Part shown: in pieces, positions 51,480 through 61,388 of the stretch | Layout: each line of letters begins with the position of its first letter | Numbering within the stretch: the first letter of the stretch is position 1 | Source: Pseudalkalibacillus salsuginis | GTDB lineage: Bacteria; Bacillota; Bacilli; Bacillales; Fictibacillaceae | Direction of reading: 5' to 3' | Length of the DNA stretch: 64,000 bases | NCBI RefSeq assembly: GCF_021646685.1 | Contig: NZ_JAKJHW010000001.1 | Location: 868,001 to 932,000, forward strand | Notes under the pieces: generated by a model | The model's database searches: none | Seen by the model: the letters and a program-made list of their open reading frames with translations, nothing else | Told to the model about the DNA's origin: nothing | Program-made: the position numbers and the translations under genes

Positions 51480-51624
51480 TTCTGTTCCCTCCATATGCCT
51501 TATGCCTTTTCTAATTGATTACCACAAAGCATCAGGAGTAAAACAAACCGATATATCCAAAGCTATCTTACATCTGTTTTTTGGGGGGTCCTAAAGTACT
51601 TGTAGCCCCTGCTGAGTACCTCTT

Positions 51625-52329
51625 TTATACTAATACAAATGGCTCACTTAATCTGGTATTGATCAAGATCTCCAATTCTTCTGTTCTCTTTTCGCAATAG
51701 GAGGATCCGTTTATCAGTTCCTGGTCGATATATCCTGGATGGCACATAACCTCGACATTGGAAACGTCTCCTATCCTTTCGTGTAACGTGGAAAAATAGG
51801 CTTCAGTAACATTTTCCCTGATAAAGTCACCATAGAAAACATCCGTCAACAGTTTTACACCGGGTACCTTTTCACTATAAAAAACATTGCGTACTGGCAT
51901 ATCATATTTTTTGGATAACCTTTTTACGATTGGGAGCAGTTCGGGGTGGTTGTGCATATGATGATGACTGTCAAAGTGAGTGGGTTCCAATCCCAACCTT
52001 AGGAAGTGTTCAATCTGTGCTTCCCATTCTTTATCGATTTCTTCCAGTTTAAGATCCTTTTGAACATCCCTCGTCAGGATAAATTGGCCGTCATCATTCG
52101 TCAATGAAGGGACATTTGGGGAAATAGCGTCTCCACAGGTCAGAGTTAGATGAATGCCCACACGTAAACCGGGATTGTTTTTCGCCAATTCTACTGCATG
52201 CTCTGTTCCTGGCATGTTTACGAACATCGTGGTTGAATTCACAATCCCATATTTGTAAGCATCGATGATTCCATGGTTGACTCCTCTGGAATATCCGAAA
52301 TCGTCCGCATTTACTATCAACTTAATCAT
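51625..52329 (-). CDS. ChbG/HpnK-family (YdjC) carbohydrate deacetylase
   Basis: 234-aa deacetylase of the YdjC/ChbG fold, from ATG 52329 (IKLIVNADDFG follows; the frame opens earlier without a ribosome site). Metal and catalytic residues: NADDFGYSRGVNHGI (Asp-Asp) and FDSHHHMHNHP (His cluster), with VEVMCHPGY late. It removes acetyl groups from amino sugars such as chitobiose. The gene is downstream of the YggT gene, possibly in one operon. Confidence 0.88.
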   Translation of the reverse strand: MIKLIVNADDFGYSRGVNHGIIDAYKYGIVNSTTMFVNMPGTEHAVELAKNNPGLRVGIHLTLTCGDAISPNVPSLTNDDGQFILTRDVQKDLKLEEIDKEWEAQIEHFLRLGLEPTHFDSHHHMHNHPELLPIVKRLSKKYDMPVRNVFYSEKVPGVKLLTDVFYGDFIRENVTEAYFSTLHERIGDVSNVEVMCHPGYIDQELINGSSYCEKRTEELEILINTRLSEPFVLV

Positions 52330-52396
52330 GACATAGTCGCCCCGCCCTTTTTTCTTCATTGTAGATGGAGCTATTGAATAGATAAAGTATTATGGA

Positions 52397-52696
52397 TCAT
52401 TTATTTCCTGAATTCACCATCAAGATGAATTGGACGAGGAAATAGGATAAGATCCCATAGACGATCAAGGCAAATATACTCGTCAATTCCAGTTCATACC
52501 GCCCTTGAATGGAAGGCGACGGAAAGATATTTTGAAAAGGTGATAATAGCGGAATGGTCAAATTATAAACCCATTGGACAAATGGTGTAAATGGATTGGC
52601 ACCGAAAAGCTTCAGGACAATACGTAATAGGATGAGTGCTTCGATAATGCCCATGAACAGGTTGACCAAATAAATGCCAAACGGCCTTCGCTTCAT
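52397..52696 (-). CDS. YggT-family membrane protein
   Basis: 99-aa protein with two to three hydrophobic segments (IYLVNLFMGIIEALILLRIVL and TSIFALIVYGILSYFLVQFILM) and the YggT motif LKLFGANPFTPFVQWVYN-PFQNIFP. AAAGGAGG is correctly spaced for ATG 52696. Family role is not fixed; some members are near division or osmotic genes. Confidence 0.85.
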   Translation of the reverse strand: MKRRPFGIYLVNLFMGIIEALILLRIVLKLFGANPFTPFVQWVYNLTIPLLSPFQNIFPSPSIQGRYELELTSIFALIVYGILSYFLVQFILMVNSGNK

Positions 52697-52782
52697 CTTC
52701 ATTCCTCCTTTCAATAAGTTTCTATCAATTAAGATATGGTTATACTGCTAATAATGACACTACTTGACCATAGGTGAATGGA

Positions 52783-53541
52783 ATGAAAACAATCACTTTG
52801 CAATATTTACGGCTTCCGCCTATTGTGCGGTTAATCATCATCGTTTTTTCTGTCATTTTTATTTTTGGAATGACAATCCATTTCATTGAACCAACCAATT
52901 TCCGGTCGATCTTTGATGGGGTCTATTGGGCGATCGTTACAGCTGCAACGGTAGGATATGGCGACTTTGTTCCAAAAACAGGGTTGGGAAAGTTGATGGC
53001 GATGATGTTGATACTGTCTGGAACCACTTTCCTTACTTACTTTTTTGTACAGGTGGCTGGATATACGGTGAAACGCCAGGCCGGACTCATCAAAGGTGAT
53101 ATGGCTTTTGAAAAAAGCGGCCAAATCATCATTATCGGTTGGAATGAACGGGCAAAAGACTTGATTGAACAGATTCACAATCAAAATCCGGAACAAAAAA
53201 TCGTCCTGATTGATCGGACACTTCCCCAGAATCCGTACCAGTTTGGCAATATCCATTTCATTCATGGAAAACCATTTGAAGATCTGACCTTGCAGAAAGC
53301 CAATGTCCAAGAAGCAAAAACAGCCATTTTGACCGCAAACAATCAGGTCAGTGAAGAACAGTCCGATATGGATGCTATCCTTACTTTGTTATCAGTAAAA
53401 GGAATTAGTTCTAGAGTGGTAACGATCGTTGAGATATTAACACCTGCTCAATATGAAAATGCGAAACGTGCAGGTGCGGATCATATCATTAACACATCGA
53501 ATATTGTGAGTACAGCCTTTTTTGAAAACCTTCGTTATTGA
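52783..53541 (+). CDS. yugO: Potassium channel with TrkA-N/RCK domain (YugO-like)
   Basis: 252-aa channel from ATG 52783 (AGGTG six bases upstream). Two membrane helices flank the pore, with selectivity filter TVGYGD at about residue 58. The RCK/TrkA-N domain (IIIIGWNERAKDLIEQIHNQ; VLIDRTLP) follows. The C-terminal second RCK part seems short compared with B. subtilis YugO (about 328 aa). It is convergent with yugN, as in B. subtilis. It probably passes K+ in response to ligand or membrane state. Confidence 0.85.
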   Translation: MKTITLQYLRLPPIVRLIIIVFSVIFIFGMTIHFIEPTNFRSIFDGVYWAIVTAATVGYGDFVPKTGLGKLMAMMLILSGTTFLTYFFVQVAGYTVKRQAGLIKGDMAFEKSGQIIIIGWNERAKDLIEQIHNQNPEQKIVLIDRTLPQNPYQFGNIHFIHGKPFEDLTLQKANVQEAKTAILTANNQVSEEQSDMDAILTLLSVKGISSRVVTIVEILTPAQYENAKRAGADHIINTSNIVSTAFFENLRY

Positions 53542-53942
53542 AGAAGCAGTTCCTCCAAATCCCGAATCATCTCTTCACCTAATTGAATCCACTTATCATC
53601 AATGGATCCATCCGGATCCTGGGGTTCAGAAAATTGGTTGAAGGAAGCGGCGGCATTACCACCGACACCCGTATGGTCATCAAGCCCTCTCTGATAGACA
53701 TGGTGCAGGAGATAAGGGGTTCGGATACTGACGATACAGTCATTTTTATCAAGCTCTCCCTTAATCGCCTGAAAAGGGACCCGAAGATACATATAACCTT
53801 GTTCGTCATCAAGCTTATAATCGAATGTACCGTGATCGTAGTCCCAGCCCCCGCCGATGTCATACCCTAGTGGTTTGAGGGTATATTCCAGTTCATTCAG
53901 TTCAAACTGTTCTCCATCTAATTTAGATTGTATTTGAATCAT
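53535..53942 (-). CDS. yugN: YugN-like family protein
   Basis: 135-aa protein of the YugN-like family (starts MIQIQSKLDGEQFELNELEYT; core YDIGGGWDYDHGTFDYKLDDEQGYMYLRVPF). AAGGGAG upstream. Its end overlaps the yugO end by seven bases. Neighbourhood (yugO, yugN, pgi) repeats the B. subtilis order. No biochemical role is known. Confidence 0.88.
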   Translation of the reverse strand: MIQIQSKLDGEQFELNELEYTLKPLGYDIGGGWDYDHGTFDYKLDDEQGYMYLRVPFQAIKGELDKNDCIVSIRTPYLLHHVYQRGLDDHTGVGGNAAASFNQFSEPQDPDGSIDDKWIQLGEEMIRDLEELLLQ

Positions 53943-54107
53943 TTTCCGTTTCTCCCTTCAAGAAAACTATATCTTTATCGTAACCACTCTCCTCTCTTTT
54001 CATTAAAAATGTGCCGACCGAAAATTCGCGACACACCTACGGGATAAGGGAGACGGAGGGGACCCCGTAATGAAAAGGCTTTGCGTATCGACTAGTCCTG
54101 TAAATAA

Positions 54108-54160
54108 GAAAAACCCACGAAGGAAAAATGAAATTTCCCCGCAGATTTTCTTCGTTCTTT
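54108..54160 (-). terminator. Strong hairpin between yugN and pgi
   Basis: On the minus strand AAAATCTGCG-GGGAAA pairs, with wobbles and one bulge, with the arm at 54109-54126, followed by TTTTTC. Plus strand also shows a T run at 54158-54164. Elsewhere in 53943-54285 a hairpin ATCGGAC/GTCCGAT is at 54232-54269; no gene is seen. Confidence 0.6.
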
Positions 54161-54285
54161 TTTTGAAACAAATAGTGCTGTAAACGTAGTGGACAGCTGT
54201 CCCGTTAAGTGGATAAGAGGTTTTTGTAATTCATCGGACTATTGAGTAAATAAGGTCCCCTATGTCCGATAAGTGGTATAAACAT

Positions 54286-55638
54286 TTATTTCAATCGACG
54301 TTCCAATTCTTCCTTCAAGTCCTCAAATCCTTGTTTCCCAAGCAACGCAAACATGTTTTTCTTATAGGCTTCGACACCTGGTTGGTCGAACGGATTCACG
54401 CCTAACAGGTATCCGCTGACCGCACACGCCTTTTCGAAAAAATAGACCAAATAACCGAAGTGGTATGCGCTGAGTTCAGGTATGTTCACGACAAGGTTAG
54501 GCACTCCGCCATCTGTATGAGCAAGCAAAGTTCCTTCGTATGCTTTCGTATTGACGAAATCCATCGTTTTGCCAGCCAAGTAATTGAGTTTATCAAGATT
54601 TCCTTCGTCCTCTTCGATTGTAACTTCTTTTTTAGGTTTTTCAACGTTCAATATCGTTTCAAACAGATCACGGCGTCCTTCTTGTACGTACTGGCCGAGT
54701 GAATGAAGGTCTGTGGAAAAGTCAGCTGACGCTGGAAAAATCCCTTTGTAGTCCTTTCCTTCACTTTCACCATAAAGCTGTTTCCACCACTCGGCTACAT
54801 AATGGAGCGCAGGCTCATAATTGACCATCAATTCAGTCGTTTTCCCTTTGTTGTAAAGGGCATTACGGACAGCAGCATACTGATAAGACTCATTTTCGGC
54901 CAAGTTCGGATTGTCATATGTGTTCCGGGCGTCCGCAGCACCTTTCATCATCTCCTCAATATTGATTCCAGTAGCTGCAATCGGGAGGAGGCCAACTGCG
55001 GTCAAAACCGAATATCGTCCACCGATATCGTCAGGGATGATGAAGGTTTCATAGCCTTCTTGATCAGCGAGGGTTTTCAGGGCCCCTTTCTCGCGATCGG
55101 TTGTTGCATAAATACGCTTCCGTGCTTCCTCCTTCCCATACTTCTCCTCTAAAAAGCTGCGGAAAATACGGAAGGCGATCGCTGGTTCTGTCGTTGTTCC
55201 AGACTTCGAGATGACATTGATCGAAACATCTTTGTCTTTCAACACATCAAAAAGATCCTGAACATACGTAGAACTGATATGATGCCCGACAAAAATGACC
55301 TGCGGCGTATTGCGCTCTTCTTGATTCAACATGTTGTAGAACGAGTGGTTCAGCATTTCGATAGCTGCTCTTGCCCCGAGATACGATCCACCGATCCCGA
55401 TGACGAGAAGGACTTGTGAATCGGACTTGATTTTTTCAGCTGCTTTTTGGATTCGCGAAAACTCTTCCCGATCGTAATTTTCCGGGAGGTCGATCCAGCC
55501 AAGAAAATCGTTTCCGGCCCCTGTTCCGCTATGTAATGCTTCATGCGCTGTTTTCATTTGATCTGTTAGATGGTCAATTTCATGTTGACCAATGAATGAC
55601 AATGCTTTTGTATAATCAAAACGAATTGTAGATGTCAT
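54286..55638 (-). CDS. pgi: Glucose-6-phosphate isomerase
   Basis: 450-aa glycolytic enzyme that interconverts glucose-6-phosphate and fructose-6-phosphate, from ATG 55638 (GGAGGGG upstream; the frame opens at 55704). Family signatures: [34 protein letters not shown], and the C-terminal [23 protein letters not shown] with the catalytic Glu/His region. Length equals B. subtilis Pgi. It is part of the yug synteny block. Confidence 0.96.
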   Translation of the reverse strand: MTSTIRFDYTKALSFIGQHEIDHLTDQMKTAHEALHSGTGAGNDFLGWIDLPENYDREEFSRIQKAAEKIKSDSQVLLVIGIGGSYLGARAAIEMLNHSFYNMLNQEERNTPQVIFVGHHISSTYVQDLFDVLKDKDVSINVISKSGTTTEPAIAFRIFRSFLEEKYGKEEARKRIYATTDREKGALKTLADQEGYETFIIPDDIGGRYSVLTAVGLLPIAATGINIEEMMKGAADARNTYDNPNLAENESYQYAAVRNALYNKGKTTELMVNYEPALHYVAEWWKQLYGESEGKDYKGIFPASADFSTDLHSLGQYVQEGRRDLFETILNVEKPKKEVTIEEDEGNLDKLNYLAGKTMDFVNTKAYEGTLLAHTDGGVPNLVVNIPELSAYHFGYLVYFFEKACAVSGYLLGVNPFDQPGVEAYKKNMFALLGKQGFEDLKEELERRLK

Positions 55639-55743
55639 ATTACCCCTCCGTCTTCTATTACTGCTATCATAAATCACTTTATCGGAATGAAAAATTGAAA
55701 GCAACCACTTCCCTTAATGTAAACGATTACACACTCAATTATT

Positions 55744-56934
55744 TCATGCTTTTAATTTTGGGAGGAAAATAACAACGATCAGGAGTAAAAAACTGGTACT
55801 TATGATCCCGGTCCAGGCGAAGTGATCCCAAAGTTTCCCGACTGCTGTACTCCCGATTGCCACGCCTACATAGTAATTGATCAGGTAAAAGCTTGATGCA
55901 CCGCTTTTATGATGTGTGGCTGTCCTGCTGACAAGGGCCGCAGCCATCGAATGGGCGATGAAAAACCCTGTACAGATCATACCGAGTCCTATCAGGATGA
56001 GCGGAGTATATTGAATTGCTGTCAGCCATGTTCCGATCGCCAACAAGCTGAGCCCACCGAACATAACCCTTGAAAGGCCGACTGTAGGCGAAATCCGGCC
56101 AGCTAATGGAGGGGCTAGAACACCTAGAGCATAGGCAAAGTAAGTGAATGAAATCATTTTCAAAGTCCAGTTGAAAGGTTCGCTATGTAAATAGAACGGC
56201 AGGTAGGTCCAGATGGCAGTGAACATCGTTTGCAGAAAAAGCCCCATGATGAACAGGGGAATGAGACGTATATCCGTCAAATGAACAAACATACCTCTTA
56301 GATCTGAAACGAGGGAAGCTGATTTTTTTTTGAATAGGCGCTCTTCCGGCAATAAAAAGAGAAAGAGCAGGATGACGATGACTCCGAAACCGGATAAGCT
56401 CAGAAGTGTCGTCTGCCAGCTGAAAAGGTCTGTAAAATAACCCGCAAAAACCCGACCGCCCATTCCTCCGAGTGCATTGCTTGCAATATAAAAAGTCATC
56501 GCTAGGCTCAAGTGTTGTTTATCGATTTCGTCCCCTAAGTAACCCATCGACGCCGCTGGAATTCCTGCAATGAAAAACCCTTGCAAAAACCGCAAAGCGA
56601 CGATGAGTGAAAAGCTTTCTGCAAAGGGCATTGCAAATAAAGTAGCGACTGTTATGATGAGCGATAGGTTCATGATTGTCCTGCGGCCATATCGGTCAGC
56701 CAGGAAGCCGAGCACAAAGAGTCCGAGGATCATCGTAATGACTGAGGATGATACCAACAGACTGGAGTACGTCGGAGTTATATCGAATTCTTCGACAAAC
56801 ACAGGGAGCAATGGTTGGAAGATATATAAAGCCGAGAAGATAAGTAAGGATGCCACTGCAAGGGCAAGTATGATACGCCAGAACTTTGGACTTTGCTTCG
56901 TATATGGGAGTGCTTTTTCATGTTGAACATCCAT
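55744..56934 (-). CDS. MFS transporter (YybF/YnfM-like)
   Basis: 396-aa major facilitator with about 12 helices from ATG 56934 (AAGGGTG upstream). Motif A-like GFLADRYGRRTIMNLSL follows helix 2, with a second GRISPTVGLSRVM in the C-terminal half. N-terminal part before helix 1 is short and cytosolic. Similar proteins export drugs or metabolites; the substrate is not evident. It stands alone upstream of pgi. Confidence 0.88.
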   Translation of the reverse strand: MDVQHEKALPYTKQSPKFWRIILALAVASLLIFSALYIFQPLLPVFVEEFDITPTYSSLLVSSSVITMILGLFVLGFLADRYGRRTIMNLSLIITVATLFAMPFAESFSLIVALRFLQGFFIAGIPAASMGYLGDEIDKQHLSLAMTFYIASNALGGMGGRVFAGYFTDLFSWQTTLLSLSGFGVIVILLFLFLLPEERLFKKKSASLVSDLRGMFVHLTDIRLIPLFIMGLFLQTMFTAIWTYLPFYLHSEPFNWTLKMISFTYFAYALGVLAPPLAGRISPTVGLSRVMFGGLSLLAIGTWLTAIQYTPLILIGLGMICTGFFIAHSMAAALVSRTATHHKSGASSFYLINYYVGVAIGSTAVGKLWDHFAWTGIISTSFLLLIVVIFLPKLKA

Positions 56935-57066
56935 AATGTTCACCCTTTTGTATTCCGAGAAGGTTAACGGCGGAAAACTAATTTTAACGACGAAATTCAA
57001 TGGTTTAACGACGAAACTTTGATATTTATCGATGAAACGACAAAAACCTACAAAAAGATTAAAAGA

Positions 57067-57099
57067 AAAAGGCGTAGGATCCTTTCCCCTCGCCTTTCA
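57067..57099 (-). terminator. Terminator after the SLC13 transporter gene
   Basis: AAAGGCG/CGCCTTT stem (57068-57074 with 57091-57097), followed by TTCTTTT on minus. Confidence 0.8.
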
Positions 57100-57104
57100 A
57101 ATCC

Positions 57105-58757
57105 TTATTTCTTGAATGTGTCCGGGAAGCTGGTGATGTCGATTCCCCAAACGGCTGGTAGATATAAATAGATCGCTATTGTTATGATGACGATGGATAT
57201 AAGATTCAGCCCCAATCCTGCACGCGCCATATCCGGGATCCGCAGATATCCTGAACCGAACACGACTGCGTTCGGAGGTGTCGCAACGGGCAGCATGAAC
57301 GCACAGCTTGCCGCTAATCCTGCAGCAATCATCAATGCATAAGGGTGAACGGATACAGCTGCTGCAAGTGATGCCATGATCGGGAACATCATGGTTGCTG
57401 TTGCCGTATTCGAGGTGATCTCCGTCAAGAAGATCACCATAGCTGTCACAATTGCAATGATCAGAATCAGATTTACCCCTTCAAGTACGGCCAATTGAGT
57501 ACCAAACCACTCTGCAAGCCCAGACTCCTGGAAGCCGGCTGCGATTGCCAATCCACCTCCGAATAGGAGCAGGATACCCCAAGGCACTCCTTTAGCCGTT
57601 TCCCAATCGAGGAGAAACTCTCCCTTTTTCGTTGCTGATGGGATCATGAATAGGATAATTGCTGCAGTCATCGCAATATTCGTATCATTGATGTTTTCAT
57701 TCAGGTTAACTAAAACGAACGACCTCGAGATCCAAGCAAGTGCGGTCAATGTGAAAACTGTCAAGATGACCTTCTCTTCAAGTCCCATCATACCGAGTGA
57801 CCTTTTTTCCTTCTGAATCACTTCTCTTCCCCCAGGAAGTTCACGGATTTTCATCGGGAATGCGAACTTAACAAGGTAATACCAGGTGATGGCCATCATG
57901 ATAATGACAATCGGCACACCGAACATCATCCATAACGCAAAGGAAATTTCGATTCCGTAAGTGTTTTGGATGACCCCTGCAAAAATGGTATTCGGAGGTG
58001 TTCCAATCAAAGTTGCAAGCCCACCGATTGAAGCAGAGTAGGCAATTCCAAGCATGATCGCTTTTCCGAAATTGAAATTTTTCACATCCGTATTTTCATG
58101 CCCTTCCTTTTTCAACTGTTCAGATACTTGATAGATGACAGCTATGCCGATTGGAACCATCATCATGGCAGTAGCAGTGTTTGAAATCCACATGGAAAGG
58201 AAACCAGTTGCAACCATGAATCCGAGGATAATTCGTTCTGTACTCGTACCGATTGCAGATATGATAAAGAGGGCGATCCGTTTATGGAGATTCCATTTTT
58301 GCATTGTCAAAGCAATCAGGAATCCACCTAAGAAAAGGAAAATCGTGTTATCACCATATGAGGAGGCAGTGATATCTCCACTCAATCCACCGGTAAGCGG
58401 GAAGAGAATCAACGGCAATAAAGATGTGGCGGGTATCGGGATCGCCTCTGAAATCCACCAGGTTGCAATCCATATCGTACTTGCCAAAATCGCCAATCCT
58501 TCAGACGAAAGTCCTTCGGGCCGGAAAAACAGGAGTGTTGCAAAGAAAAGCAATGGACCCAAAATCAGTCCGATTCCTTTCCGACTGCCGTATGATGGTC
58601 CTTGGCCGGCTCCAGATGAACGTGCAGTATAATTATTCGTGTTTGACTGAGTGGTGGATGACGATCCATTTTGTGTTGAAGAAAGTTTCAATAATTCCTT
58701 TGCTTGATCGTGCCATTTCCATAACGTTGTCCAAATAATACGTATTGATTGTTGCAT
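57105..58757 (-). CDS. SLC13/DASS-family sodium:dicarboxylate symporter
   Basis: 550-aa divalent-anion:Na+ symporter from ATG 58757 (AGGAGGGG upstream). About 12 helices. Family Ser-Asn-Thr motifs: MWISNTATAMMMVPIG in the first half and ITSNTATATMMFPI in the second. The signature block PVATPPNAVVFGSGYL is near the end. The first 90 residues are a Ser/Thr/Asn-rich cytosolic extension (SSTTQSNTNNYTARSSG), longer than usual. It probably imports succinate, malate or similar C4 acids. Confidence 0.9.
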   Translation of the reverse strand: MQQSIRIIWTTLWKWHDQAKELLKLSSTQNGSSSTTQSNTNNYTARSSGAGQGPSYGSRKGIGLILGPLLFFATLLFFRPEGLSSEGLAILASTIWIATWWISEAIPIPATSLLPLILFPLTGGLSGDITASSYGDNTIFLFLGGFLIALTMQKWNLHKRIALFIISAIGTSTERIILGFMVATGFLSMWISNTATAMMMVPIGIAVIYQVSEQLKKEGHENTDVKNFNFGKAIMLGIAYSASIGGLATLIGTPPNTIFAGVIQNTYGIEISFALWMMFGVPIVIIMMAITWYYLVKFAFPMKIRELPGGREVIQKEKRSLGMMGLEEKVILTVFTLTALAWISRSFVLVNLNENINDTNIAMTAAIILFMIPSATKKGEFLLDWETAKGVPWGILLLFGGGLAIAAGFQESGLAEWFGTQLAVLEGVNLILIIAIVTAMVIFLTEITSNTATATMMFPIMASLAAAVSVHPYALMIAAGLAASCAFMLPVATPPNAVVFGSGYLRIPDMARAGLGLNLISIVIITIAIYLYLPAVWGIDITSFPDTFKK

Positions 58758-58858
58758 CAATTCCCCTCCTGTCCCTTCATTCCTTTTACATTTCCCTTTA
58801 CTATTGATGATAAAACGCTTTCATATTAATTTAAAGGAAGACTCTTGTATCAATGAAT

Positions 58859-58916
58859 TAAAAGAGGTGTCCCTGATTGCCCTTCCTTTAAAGGAATTGC
58901 ATCGGGTCACCCCTTT
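58859..58916 (-). terminator. Terminator after the iron alcohol dehydrogenase gene
   Basis: Minus-strand AGGGGTGACCC with GGGACACCTCT (58904-58914 with 58863-58873, two mismatches), inner CCTTT/AAAGG, then TTTT. Confidence 0.75.
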
Positions 58917-58921
58917 ATTTC

Positions 58922-60085
58922 TTACAATGACATTTCTAAGATTTTCTCTACATCCGCTTTATTTTGCGGTCTGAAATTCCCGAACTCTCCTCGTGCCATT
59001 GCCCGATCTGCCATCAGGTCCATTTTCGAGTCATCAATATCGTAGTCTGCTAAGCGTGCTGGTGCACCAAGAGAGGTCCAAAATTCTTGAATATGATCAA
59101 TCGCAGCCAGTGCAAGTTCGCGATCAGACTGATCAGATGGATCTACATGGAATACACGTACAGCCAATTGTTTCAATTTACGCTCTGCCTCATCGATATT
59201 ATGTTTCATCCAATTCGGGAACAAAATTGCTAAACCGCCTGCATGCGGGATATCGTATACAGCTGAAACAGCGTGCTCAATATTGTGAGTTGCCCAGTCA
59301 CCACGGGCACCCATCTGTAAAATACCGTTCAACGCCATCGTACCACTGTATAAAACCGTTTCACGATGCTCATAGTTTTCAAGGTCTTCAAGCAGCTTTG
59401 GTGCCGTTTCAATCACCGTCAGCAAGATCGCTTCAGCCATCCGCTCTTGTAGCTTCGTATTCGTAGCCGGATGGAAATAAGACTCCAGCACGTGAGACAT
59501 CATGTCGACAATACCATAAACCGTTTGGTCTCGCGGAACGGTTATAGTATTGACGGGATCAAGGATTGAGAATTTAGGGAAGTTCAACGGGCTTCCCCAT
59601 CCATATTTCTCATTCGTTTCCCAATTGGTGATGACAGAACCAGAATTCATTTCTGACCCTGTAGCAGCTAATGTCAAAATGGTACCGAATGGAAGCGTAT
59701 CTTTCACTTCAGCTTTTTTGGTGATGAGGTCCCAAACATCTCCATCGTATTTTGCTCCAGCGGCGATGGCTTTCGTGCAATCAATGACACTTCCTCCACC
59801 GACTGCCAGCAAGAAGTCAACATTATTTTCACGGGCAAGTTCAACCCCTCTGCGAACAGTGGTTAATCTAGGGTTCGGTTCAACTCCGGACAATTCAGAA
59901 ACCTGGGCTCCAATTGTTGACAACCGTTCCATGACCTGGTCGTACAAACCATTTCTTTTAATACTTCCTCCACCGTAAACGACCATTACATTTTTACCGT
60001 ATTGAGGGATCTCCCCCGAGAGTGCCTCTACTTTGCCTTTACCAAAGATCAACTTTGTTGGATTTCGAAATTCAAAGGATTCCAT
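58922..60085 (-). CDS. Iron-containing alcohol dehydrogenase (YugJ/YugK-like)
   Basis: 387-aa group III alcohol dehydrogenase, NAD(P)H-dependent butanol-dehydrogenase type, from the second ATG (60085) after GAGGAGGAG. Motifs: [37 protein letters not shown] (NAD), [23 protein letters not shown] (iron ligands Asp and His), [25 protein letters not shown] (His ligands). Equivalent to B. subtilis yugJ/yugK in the same neighbourhood; only one copy is present here instead of two. Confidence 0.93.
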   Translation of the reverse strand: MESFEFRNPTKLIFGKGKVEALSGEIPQYGKNVMVVYGGGSIKRNGLYDQVMERLSTIGAQVSELSGVEPNPRLTTVRRGVELARENNVDFLLAVGGGSVIDCTKAIAAGAKYDGDVWDLITKKAEVKDTLPFGTILTLAATGSEMNSGSVITNWETNEKYGWGSPLNFPKFSILDPVNTITVPRDQTVYGIVDMMSHVLESYFHPATNTKLQERMAEAILLTVIETAPKLLEDLENYEHRETVLYSGTMALNGILQMGARGDWATHNIEHAVSAVYDIPHAGGLAILFPNWMKHNIDEAERKLKQLAVRVFHVDPSDQSDRELALAAIDHIQEFWTSLGAPARLADYDIDDSKMDLMADRAMARGEFGNFRPQNKADVEKILEMSL

Positions 60086-60291
60086 CATACTCCTCCTCTT
60101 TATTTTTATTTTTTCAGGATTTTGGTTGGTATCGAGCATTCCTCTTTCGTAAGTACGTTAATATTATCCCGAATTCAATCCATTTAAGTAAAGTAATCTG
60201 TTTCACATAAAAAAATGTATAAAGAATGACCATATTTTCTAAAATAAGAAAGAAGTAAATTTTTCCACATTAAAAGGAGGTATAACGCAAT

Positions 60292-60522
60292 ATGAATGGA
60301 CTTCAACGGACAGCGTTAGCATTAGTGATTATTGGTGCCATCAACTGGGGACTTATAGGCTTTTTCCAATTCGACTTAGTGGCAGCGATATTTGGCGGAC
60401 AAGATTCTGCGCTTTCACGTATCGTTTACGGCTTAGTAGGACTCAGCGGATTGTATTGCCTCACCTTGTTGTTCAAGCCATCTGAAGAGTTTGAACGCGA
60501 AAACAGAACTGAAATGACATAA
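60292..60522 (+). CDS. yuzA: DUF378-family small membrane protein (YuzA)
   Basis: 76-aa protein with two membrane helices (ALALVIIGAINWGLIGFFQFD and LSRIVYGLVGLSGLYCLTLLF) and the DUF378 motif INWGLIGFF. GGAGGTATAACGCAAT ribosome region. Same neighbours as yuzA of B. subtilis (yugJ and yugI). Function is unknown. Confidence 0.9.
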   Translation: MNGLQRTALALVIIGAINWGLIGFFQFDLVAAIFGGQDSALSRIVYGLVGLSGLYCLTLLFKPSEEFERENRTEMT

Positions 60523-60590
60523 AGAAAACTCGGGCTTTGCCAAGCATTAACGAAGTCTGAGCTATAGTTGCACTTAGACTGAAGAGTATT

Positions 60591-60759
60591 GAAAAGCGGA
60601 AACGCCCTGATCAGCCACGAAGGTCACTGAATGTCCGACGAGGAGGCTCGAACCAAACCAAGTTCGGTTCTGCGTGGGTAACACTTCGACCTAAATCAAT
60701 GTGTTGACCGCCACAGGAGGGCTGAAGTGATCCAAGTGGTTGGGCGTTGGAGCTAGACA
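60591..60759 (+). repeat. Dispersed structured repeat, copy 4 (with extra inner hairpin)
   Basis: It has both ends of the full repeat (GAAAAGCGGAAACGCCCTG to GGGCGTTGGAGCTAGACA). The centre is longer and includes GAACC...GGTTC and AACAC...GTGTT hairpins and the ACCTAAATCAATGTG segment found in copy 1. It lies between convergent yuzA and yugI. Confidence 0.85.
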
Positions 60760-60794
60760 AGGTTACAACTCTGAATTGTACACATGATAACTAG

Positions 60795-60830
60795 AAAAAG
60801 CAGCTAACGACCGGGTTAGCTGCTTTTAGG
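60795..60830 (-). terminator. Terminator of yugI
   Basis: 13-bp stem AAAAGCAGCTAAC (60796-60808) with GTTAGCTGCTTTT (60815-60827); tails suit both strands. Confidence 0.85.
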
Positions 60831-60831
60831 C

Positions 60832-61224
60832 TTATTTTTTTAAACGCTTATTCAATTGCGCTTGGCGGTCGTTGGATTCTTTCAACCAAACCTTGAGTTT
60901 ATCTTCAAGAGTGTTGAACCCTTGTGCGTTATCGTTTTGAGCTGGGCGCTTTCGACGAGGACGCTGTTGCTGTTTTGGCTCAGGCGTATCCTGAGTTTTA
61001 CGGATTGAGAGGGAGATCTTTCCGCTATTTTCTTCTACGTTCATAACCTTCACTTCTACTGCATCTCCGACAGATAGGTGATCATTTATATCTTTCACGT
61101 AATCGTGAGAAACCTCTGAAATATGAACGAGACCTTGATGCTGGTCATCTAGGGCAACAAACGCACCGAACGGTTTGATCCCAGTGACTTTCCCCTCAAC
61201 TATGCTTCCAACTTCGTATTTCAT
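60832..61224 (-). CDS. yugI: S1-domain RNA-binding general stress protein (YugI)
   Basis: 130-aa protein from ATG 61224, exactly the length of B. subtilis YugI (general stress protein 13). One S1 domain (VGSIVEGKVTGIKPFGAFVALDD...GLVHISEVSHDYVKDI; VKVMNVEENSGKISLSIRK). A basic, Gln/Arg-rich linker (PKQQQRPRRKRP) and a C-terminal helix follow. It binds RNA and may associate with ribosomes. TAGGAG upstream at slightly long distance. Confidence 0.93.
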   Translation of the reverse strand: MKYEVGSIVEGKVTGIKPFGAFVALDDQHQGLVHISEVSHDYVKDINDHLSVGDAVEVKVMNVEENSGKISLSIRKTQDTPEPKQQQRPRRKRPAQNDNAQGFNTLEDKLKVWLKESNDRQAQLNKRLKK

Positions 61225-61311
61225 ACAAGTAACAACTCCTACAAATTTTTTAACTTTAACAGTATAACACACAACACGGGTTTATACAAAAGGGATTGTG
61301 CGTTCACAAAA

Positions 61312-61345
61312 GGAAGAAACCACTGGGATGACAATGGTTTCCTAC
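61312..61345 (-). terminator. Terminator after asnB
   Basis: GAAACCATTG/CAGTGGTTTC stem (61332-61341 with 61316-61325), followed by TTCCTTTTG on minus. Confidence 0.6.
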
Positions 61346-61388
61346 TAATCCAAATGAATTTTTTCGGTCATACATCTAATAGGATAAA

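Noticed and set aside
54160-54285. Tandem repeat of GTCCCGTTAAGTGGATAAG / GTCCGATAAGTGGTATAAA
   Set aside because: Two imperfect words only; similarity too short to separate from chance, though it may belong to a wider intergenic family.
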